A stretch of 64,000 bases of DNA. Origin: Candidatus Sumerlaeota bacterium. Its GTDB lineage: Bacteria; Sumerlaeota; Sumerlaeia; Sumerlaeales; Sumerlaeaceae. How positions within the stretch are numbered: the stretch's first letter is position 1; each line of letters opens with the position of its first letter. A program made the translations under genes and the position numbers. Positions 57,990-64,000 of this stretch are shown here, piece after piece. The notes beneath the pieces were generated by a model that searched no databases, was not told the DNA's origin, and saw nothing but the letters and a program-made list of their open reading frames with translations. The stretch lies in contig JAAZBM010000010.1 of NCBI GenBank assembly GCA_012513815.1, forward strand, positions 1-64,000, given 5' to 3'.

Positions 57990-59266
57990 TTCTTGGCAGC
58001 GGTATCAAAAGCCGCAGCGACTTCCTTCATCTTGTCAGCAATCTTGATATGCTGCGGGCACTTATCCTCGCACTTGCGACATGTGATGCAATCCGAAGCC
58101 CTCACACCGGCCTTCTTGGCCTCGCCATCATACTGACGCTGACCACGTTCCTTGCCGCGATTCCCGACCGTATTCAGAGCCGTGAAGAACGACGGAATCG
58201 GAATCCCAACCGGACACGGCAAGCAATAACCACAAGACGTACACGGAACGGCATTCTTACCCAAGAAAGCCTGATGAGCCTTCTCAACCACAGCCAAATC
58301 CTCTTTGCTCAGCATACCAACCGAAGAACGCTCGGCATACAATATATTATCCTGAACATGTTGCATCTCTCCCATGCCGCTCAGCGCAATCGAAATCTCG
58401 GGCATATTCCAAAGATAATCCAACGCCCATTCAACGGGGGTCTTTTGCTTAGGAGCTTCACTGAAGACAGCCGAAACTGCCGTCGGCAAATTCGAAGCCA
58501 ACTGACCGCCACGCAAAGGCTCCATGATGACAACGCCCATGCCCTTCTCAGCCGCGTACTTCACTCCACGCAAACCCGCTTGATAATTCTCATCAAGATA
58601 GTTCAACTGAATCTGACAAAAATCCCATTTCCCATAATCATCAACAATTTCTTTGAACGCGTCAAAACTGTCATGAATCGAGAAACCAAGGAAACGGATT
58701 TTGCCTGCTTTGCGAGCAGCCTCCAACTTATCCATAATCTTCCAAGGAACCGCCTGATTCTTCCAAATCCCCGCATTCAGCGAATGCAACAAATACATAT
58801 CGATATGATCCGTCTGCAAACGCTTCAACTGCTCATCCAGAACCTTATCAAAATGGCTCGGGTTCTTAGCCCCCCAGAAAGGATACTTCGTCGCGATATT
58901 CACCTTATCACGATAACCGCTTTTTTTCAGCGCCAAACCTGTCGCGACTTCGCTCTCACCTTTGTGATAAACGTAAGCAGTATCAATATAATTCAATCCG
59001 TGCTCAATCGCGTACTTCAACATACGCTCAACCTCACCCTGATTGATTTTTCCATCAGTAGTCGGTAACCGCATCATCCCAAAACCAAGCGGAGAAACAC
59101 TCACGCCGGTTTTCCCAAATTTCCGCAAGGGCATACTCGAAACACCAACGTCAGCCTTTCCGGTCAACGCTGCACTCGTCTCGTCGGCGGCAAGGCTAAA
59201 ACGACTCAACAAAAGGCCACCGGCAGCCGTCAAAGCAGCCGTCTTGATAAAATCACGTCTATTCAT
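57986..59266 (-). CDS. TAT-exported aldo/keto reductase with C-terminal 4Fe-4S cluster
   Basis: TAT-like MNRRDFIKTAALTAAGGLLLS; AKR core YIDTAYVYHKGESEVATG, YLLHSLN; CTSCGYCLPCPVGI, CITCRKCEDKCPQ. Confidence 0.9.
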   Translation of the reverse strand: MNRRDFIKTAALTAAGGLLLSRFSLAADETSAALTGKADVGVSSMPLRKFGKTGVSVSPLGFGMMRLPTTDGKINQGEVERMLKYAIEHGLNYIDTAYVYHKGESEVATGLALKKSGYRDKVNIATKYPFWGAKNPSHFDKVLDEQLKRLQTDHIDMYLLHSLNAGIWKNQAVPWKIMDKLEAARKAGKIRFLGFSIHDSFDAFKEIVDDYGKWDFCQIQLNYLDENYQAGLRGVKYAAEKGMGVVIMEPLRGGQLASNLPTAVSAVFSEAPKQKTPVEWALDYLWNMPEISIALSGMGEMQHVQDNILYAERSSVGMLSKEDLAVVEKAHQAFLGKNAVPCTSCGYCLPCPVGIPIPSFFTALNTVGNRGKERGQRQYDGEAKKAGVRASDCITCRKCEDKCPQHIKIADKMKEVAAAFDTAAKK

Positions 59267-59423
59267 GAAATAAATCCCTTTCTACATGAAGTAATATAGT
59301 ATTACAATCTCAAAAGAATCGTGAATCACACAGAACCAACCTAATTCGCTGAACAACAATAAAAACATCAACACATCCAAACATGATTCATTGACTTGAA
59401 CAAATGGTACAATAAAAGATAAA

Positions 59424-60323
59424 ATGAAAACTTTTCTCTCAGGAATCATTCGCCTTGCGCGACCCAAACAATGTTCAAAAAACCTGTTAGTTTTTTGCGG
59501 TATCTTGCTGACACCAATCATCACGCTCAGCATGCTCAAAGCCGAATTCCTGACATTCATCGCCTTTAGCCTCACATCAATGTCCGTCTACATGCTCAAC
59601 GACATCATCGACCTCAAAAACGACCGACAGCACCCACGCAAACAATTCCGCCCGCTACCGCAAGGCATCGTCACCGTACCCCAAGCAGCAGCGACATCAG
59701 CCCTCTGCCTCATCCTCGGAATCACCATTGCGGCAGCCGTCTCAAAAATCGTATTAGCTGTCATTGCATGCTACTACATCATGACAACCGCCTACACGAT
59801 TTGCCTCAAGCATCAAGTCATTGTTGATGTCATGTGCGTCGCCGCCGGATTCGTACTTCGAGCCGTCGCAGGCATCACCGCCGCCGTCACACCACAAAAC
59901 CAAGACAAACCAATCGTCACATCATGGTTCCTCGCTTGCATATTCTTCCTTGCACTCTTCCTTGTCCTCTGCAAAAGAAGACACGAGCGAGCGCTCCTCG
60001 AGGACACCGCCGGGAACCACAGACCCGTACTCGACAAATACACCATTCCACTATTAGACCAGATGGTCTCCGTCGCGACATCATCAGCCATCATATGCTA
60101 CTCACTCTACGTCATACTCGGCGTCAAAGAAAGCAGCCTCCACTTCCGCCACCCGCAATGGCTTGTCCTGACCATCCCCATTGTTGCCTACACCATTCTC
60201 CGATACCTCTATGTTGTGTACGGCAAAAAAGAAGGCGGAACACCCGAAGACATTCTCATCAAAGACCACGGGATGCAGCTCTCAATATTACTCTTTATCG
60301 CGGTGATTTTCGCCCTCAAATAG
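59424..60323 (+). CDS. UbiA-family prenyltransferase, decaprenyl-phosphate phosphoribosyltransferase-like
   Basis: RPKQCSKNLLVFCGIL, YMLNDIIDLKNDRQHPRKQFRPLPQG, CKRRHERALL. Confidence 0.85.
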   Translation: MKTFLSGIIRLARPKQCSKNLLVFCGILLTPIITLSMLKAEFLTFIAFSLTSMSVYMLNDIIDLKNDRQHPRKQFRPLPQGIVTVPQAAATSALCLILGITIAAAVSKIVLAVIACYYIMTTAYTICLKHQVIVDVMCVAAGFVLRAVAGITAAVTPQNQDKPIVTSWFLACIFFLALFLVLCKRRHERALLEDTAGNHRPVLDKYTIPLLDQMVSVATSSAIICYSLYVILGVKESSLHFRHPQWLVLTIPIVAYTILRYLYVVYGKKEGGTPEDILIKDHGMQLSILLFIAVIFALK

Positions 60324-60969
60324 CGGCGCCATCCGCGCCCAGCGCCATGGAGCGAGTCGTGAATCCCGACAATTCCTCCGGATAATGCGTCACACAAATA
60401 ACCGTCATCCCCGCATCACGACCATGACGCGCCACCAAGTCAAGCATCTTGCTACGCCCCGCAGCATCAAGCGACGAAAATGGCTCATCGAGCAACAACA
60501 ACTTCGGACCAATCCCGAGCGCCCGAATGAGATTCACGCGTTGCGCCATACCACCCGAAAGCGTAAGCGGCCACTGTGCCGCGGAATCCTTCAACCCCGC
60601 CTCATCCAACAAACCTTCCGTGCGTGCCCGAGCCTCAGCCGCATCGACACCCGCCGCAAGCATCGGGAGCATCACATTCTCCGACACACGGCACCACGGC
60701 AACAGCCGCGGCTCCTGAAAAACATATCCAGTGACAAGACCCGCCGAGCGATCCACACTCCCACCGGCCGCAGTCAGCAGCCCCGCGCACAGCCGCAAAA
60801 ATGTCGTCTTTCCACTACCGCTCTCGCCGGTCACCACAACAAAATCGCCCGCGAAAAAATCCCCACTAAACGGCCCGACAGTTTTCCCCTGTCCAAACCG
60901 AACCGAAGCGTCACGCAAAGACAAAACAGCATTAGCACCCGAAGCTCCAATCATTTTGCCTTGCTCCAT
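60316..60969 (-). CDS. ABC transporter ATP-binding protein (nitrate/sulfonate/taurine type)
   Basis: TGESGSGKTT, LSGGMAQRVNLIRALG, LLLLDEPFSSLD. Confidence 0.9.
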   Translation of the reverse strand: MEQGKMIGASGANAVLSLRDASVRFGQGKTVGPFSGDFFAGDFVVVTGESGSGKTTFLRLCAGLLTAAGGSVDRSAGLVTGYVFQEPRLLPWCRVSENVMLPMLAAGVDAAEARARTEGLLDEAGLKDSAAQWPLTLSGGMAQRVNLIRALGIGPKLLLLDEPFSSLDAAGRSKMLDLVARHGRDAGMTVICVTHYPEELSGFTTRSMALGADGAAI

Positions 60970-61733
60970 TTCTCACTGCGGCGCTGCATCGGCCCCAGCA
61001 ATAAAGACTCAAGAAGCCCCACCAACAACACCGCAATCAAAATCCAAGCGAACAGCGTCGGCAGCTCAAGCGTCGAATTCGCGAGACTAATCGCCGCCCC
61101 CATGCCGTTATTCGACCCGATGACCTCCGCAAGCAACGTCACACGAACAGCGTTACAAACAACCTGCACCGCCGCCGCGCTCAGCGGCACCGTCAGCGCT
61201 GGAATATAAACACGACGAACACGCATCGACAACGAAAAACGATAAAGCGTCGCCATCTCAAGCAAACGGTCATCGACCAAATCAAAACCCTTAATCGTAT
61301 TCACATAAACAATCGGCGCAAGCATCACGGACGCGAAACACACAACCAAACCACTGCCGACGCCAAGCCACAACATCGCGATCACCACAACTGTAATCGG
61401 CGGAATACTCATCGACACCCAACGCAACGGCTCCAGAAACCAACGCAAATCCTGACTCAAACCGGCCGCGATTCCCAACAGCAACCCGACTGCGCCACCC
61501 GCGAAAATCGCAGCGCCGACACGCAAAAGTGTGACACCAAACGTCTGCCATCCGATAACGCTCGTCAACAAACCAAACAGCGTGGACAAAGTCTCAAATG
61601 GTGACGGCAAAACCAACTTCCCCGCATAAATACGAGCAAGCACGTACCACACGAACACCAGAAAAACACCACCCAAAAACGTCAGCAATAACCGCCGAAA
61701 CGAAGGACACCGAGAACATTTCCAAATAATCAT
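60951..61733 (-). CDS. ABC transporter permease (SsuC/TauC-like)
   Basis: VTLLRVGAAIFAGGAVGLLLGIAAGLS, EVIGSNNGMGAAI; overlaps the ATPase gene by 19 nt. Confidence 0.88.
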   Translation of the reverse strand: MIIWKCSRCPSFRRLLLTFLGGVFLVFVWYVLARIYAGKLVLPSPFETLSTLFGLLTSVIGWQTFGVTLLRVGAAIFAGGAVGLLLGIAAGLSQDLRWFLEPLRWVSMSIPPITVVVIAMLWLGVGSGLVVCFASVMLAPIVYVNTIKGFDLVDDRLLEMATLYRFSLSMRVRRVYIPALTVPLSAAAVQVVCNAVRVTLLAEVIGSNNGMGAAISLANSTLELPTLFAWILIAVLLVGLLESLLLGPMQRRSEKWSKAK

Positions 61734-61757
61734 CGCAACCTCGCTGACTTTAAAAAA

Positions 61758-63173
61758 CTACAAATCCGAAACAGACGGCTTGACCATCGGGCGCTTCTTC
61801 TCGCGCTTAAAGAGCCACGTCAGCAGCGGCGGCGTAATCATCGTCGTCACAATAACCATAATCACCGACGCCGAGAACGTCGCCGAATTGATAACCGGAT
61901 GCCCCTCGGCAGTCTTCATCGTCGCGCCCAAACCGGCGACAATCAAGCCGACTTCACCACGAGGAATCATCCCGACACCAATCACCAAACGATCCAACCC
62001 ACGTTCCAGAACGCCAAGACCGCAAACCTGTTTACCCAAAATCGCCGCAAGTGTCAAAACGCCCGCGAACAACAAAATCTCTTTCTGGGCAAACGTACTC
62101 AAATCAACCTGCATTCCCATTCGCACAAAAAACACCGGAACAAGAAACGCCGACAGCGGGCGCAGCAATTCCGCCAGTGTAGTCTGCTCGCGTTTCGCGA
62201 TATTATGCACCGCCAAATCCTCAAGCACAAGACCGGCCGCGAAAGCGCCAACAATTGACGCCAACCCGATGTACGTCGCGAACCACGACATAAAGAACAT
62301 CCAAATCAGCGTGCAAGTCAGCAGCACACCCGCTCCGCGCAAGAAGCCCGCCAGACGAAACAAATGACGCGTAAAAATCCCACCGACAAACATCGCCACA
62401 ACAAAGAACGCAAGCGACTTCACGACAATCATGCCAAGCGACATAATGTCCACCGAGCCACCCTGATTAACCGCGTTCACCATACCAATCGCTATCGCCA
62501 TCACAATCAGCCCGAGCACGTCATCAATCACCGCAGCCCCCAGAATAATCTTCGACTCTCGTCTATGCATCTGCCCAAGGTCGCTAATCACGCGAGCCGT
62601 AATGCCAACACTCGTCGCCGCCAAAACCGCGCCCAAAAACAGATGCACGGTATACGGTTCGCCCTTCAGGAAGATCTCGCCGACGCCGAATCCCAGCGCC
62701 ACGGGCGTAATCACCCCAAGCACCGCCACCAGAAAAGCCGACGTCCCCACGCTCATCATCTCGCGAACGGTACTCTCCAACCCGACCTCAAACAGCAACA
62801 ACATCACACCGACCTCAGACAGCAACGTCACAAACTCCGAAACGACGGGGTCATGAAAAACCGCCGTAATCTGAAGGCTCTCCGCAAGCGACGGAGAAAA
62901 CAACGCGACGTTCCCCAACAAAATACCAAACAGCAATTCGCCCAAAACCGCCGGCTGACCAAGACGCAACATCAAATCGCCGCCAAGTTTCGCCAGCAGC
63001 ATAATCATCATCAACGCAATCATCACACGCTGCAAAATCTGAGTTTGGCGATTCGGGTCAATAACCTCGCCCGCGCCGACTTCCGACGCGAAACTCGACT
63101 CACCACAAAACAAAATGATTAAAGTAATGGCGAACGCACTCAACAGTGTCTTCACCAACGAATGACTGAACAT
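61758..63173 (-). CDS. Kef-type/CPA2 cation:proton antiporter
   Basis: LGQPAVLGELLFGILLGN, FEVGLEST, LAATSVGITARVISDLGQMHRRESKIILGAAVIDDVLGLIVMAIAI, GMIPRGEVGLIVAGLG. Confidence 0.9.
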   Translation of the reverse strand: MFSHSLVKTLLSAFAITLIILFCGESSFASEVGAGEVIDPNRQTQILQRVMIALMMIMLLAKLGGDLMLRLGQPAVLGELLFGILLGNVALFSPSLAESLQITAVFHDPVVSEFVTLLSEVGVMLLLFEVGLESTVREMMSVGTSAFLVAVLGVITPVALGFGVGEIFLKGEPYTVHLFLGAVLAATSVGITARVISDLGQMHRRESKIILGAAVIDDVLGLIVMAIAIGMVNAVNQGGSVDIMSLGMIVVKSLAFFVVAMFVGGIFTRHLFRLAGFLRGAGVLLTCTLIWMFFMSWFATYIGLASIVGAFAAGLVLEDLAVHNIAKREQTTLAELLRPLSAFLVPVFFVRMGMQVDLSTFAQKEILLFAGVLTLAAILGKQVCGLGVLERGLDRLVIGVGMIPRGEVGLIVAGLGATMKTAEGHPVINSATFSASVIMVIVTTMITPPLLTWLFKREKKRPMVKPSVSDL

Positions 63174-63340
63174 ACCTTATTTCCTAAACATCTGCCCTCA
63201 AAGGACATATATTTTTCGTACTTATCAAAATGCGACTTACATCGGGTTTTATTCCACGCGCGACAAACAAAACCGCCATGAATGTCATCAAACCCTCAGG
63301 GTAACATCTTCTATCATACCATATTACGAGGTCTCGAGTA

Positions 63341-64000
63341 ATGATGAAAAAGGTTATCAGATGTGCAACACCCGTCGCGCTCGCAAGCGTCATCGCATCC
63401 TGCCAGACGGCAACAATGGCGGCACAAAATGCTGTCGCAATCGTACCACAACCCGAGGAAATCGCAATCCTCGACGAAACAGCCAACCCGCCGTTTACTT
63501 TCGCGGCGCAAACGACCGTTAAGGCCACGCCCAAAGAAGCCGAGTTCGCAGCAAAGGAACTCAAAAAATGGATGAAGGCGCTCAACCCTGACAAAGCCCC
63601 AGCCGCGCAGGACACCGCCATCAACTTCATCACTGCCGAAAACAAACTCGGCGACGAAGCATATCAACTGACGGTCAACGCTAAAGAAATCACCATCAAA
63701 GCATCGGCCGCCCCCGGCTTCTACTACGGTGCCCAGACGCTCCGCAGATTGCTCCCCGCCTCGCACGACGGCCTCATCAACGGCGCCGCCAAAATCCCCG
63801 CGCTCACAATCAACGACGCGCCCCGCTACAAATGGCGTGGAATGATGCTCGACTGCTGCCGCCACTGGTGGCCCATGGACGAAATCAAAAAAATCATTGA
63901 CATGATGGCATCGCTCAAACTGAATGTCTTCCACTGGCACCTCACCGAAGACCAAGCATGGCGTATCGAAATCAAAAAATACCCCGAACTCGTCGAGAAG
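63341..64000 (+). CDS. Beta-N-acetylhexosaminidase (GH20), lipoprotein, 3' truncated by the window
   Basis: Open frame to the window end absent from the supplied track: MMKKVIRCATPVALASVIASCQTATMAAQNAVAIVPQPEE...GFYYGAQTLRRLL...APRYKWRGMMLDCCRHWWPMDEIKKIIDMMASLKLNVFHWHLTEDQAWRIEIKKYPEL. Confidence 0.92.
   Translation, partial: MMKKVIRCATPVALASVIASCQTATMAAQNAVAIVPQPEEIAILDETANPPFTFAAQTTVKATPKEAEFAAKELKKWMKALNPDKAPAAQDTAINFITAENKLGDEAYQLTVNAKEITIKASAAPGFYYGAQTLRRLLPASHDGLINGAAKIPALTINDAPRYKWRGMMLDCCRHWWPMDEIKKIIDMMASLKLNVFHWHLTEDQAWRIEIKKYPELVEK

Noticed and set aside
1-64000. tRNA, rRNA, CRISPR arrays, insertion sequences, prophage genes
   Set aside because: Intergenic gaps were scanned by eye; no T-loop/anticodon-like segments, regular short repeats with spacers, transposases or integrases were recognised. 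tRNAscan-SE, Infernal and CRISPR tools were not run.

Overview
The window is a dense 64 kb bacterial chromosome segment, probably from the PVC/Lentisphaerae-Kiritimatiellota sphere (inference from gene content only). About 48 protein-coding genes can be supported. No rRNA, tRNA, CRISPR array or transposase was recognised by eye. Housekeeping genes are recX, ispG, kdsB, proS (archaeal/eukaryotic-like short type), nagA, tadA, gltA, mcsA and a CCA/poly(A) nucleotidyltransferase. Accessory content includes several carbohydrate esterases, a glycosyltransferase-MBOAT-SGNH polysaccharide O-acetylation cassette, and a 2122-aa GLUG/repeat/CARDB surface protein. The most interesting items are: (1) a tight five-gene operon of a Ycf46-like AAA+ ATPase, a duplicated DUF1257 (Ycf35)-like protein, a helix-hairpin-helix protein, a DUF2997 protein and an NrdG-like radical SAM protein (39228-43477); (2) an McsA/McsB pair whose McsB-like member has lost the known catalytic residues; (3) five tandem GspG-like pseudopilins behind a GspK-like protein carrying a lamin-tail-like domain; (4) an MsbA-like ABC exporter with a STAS-like insertion between TM1 and TM2; (5) a compositionally foreign SGNH gene; (6) small gene remnants beside a LamG/phosphoesterase gene and a RyR-domain gene. 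All calls come from reading the sequence and the supplied translations; no database search was run.
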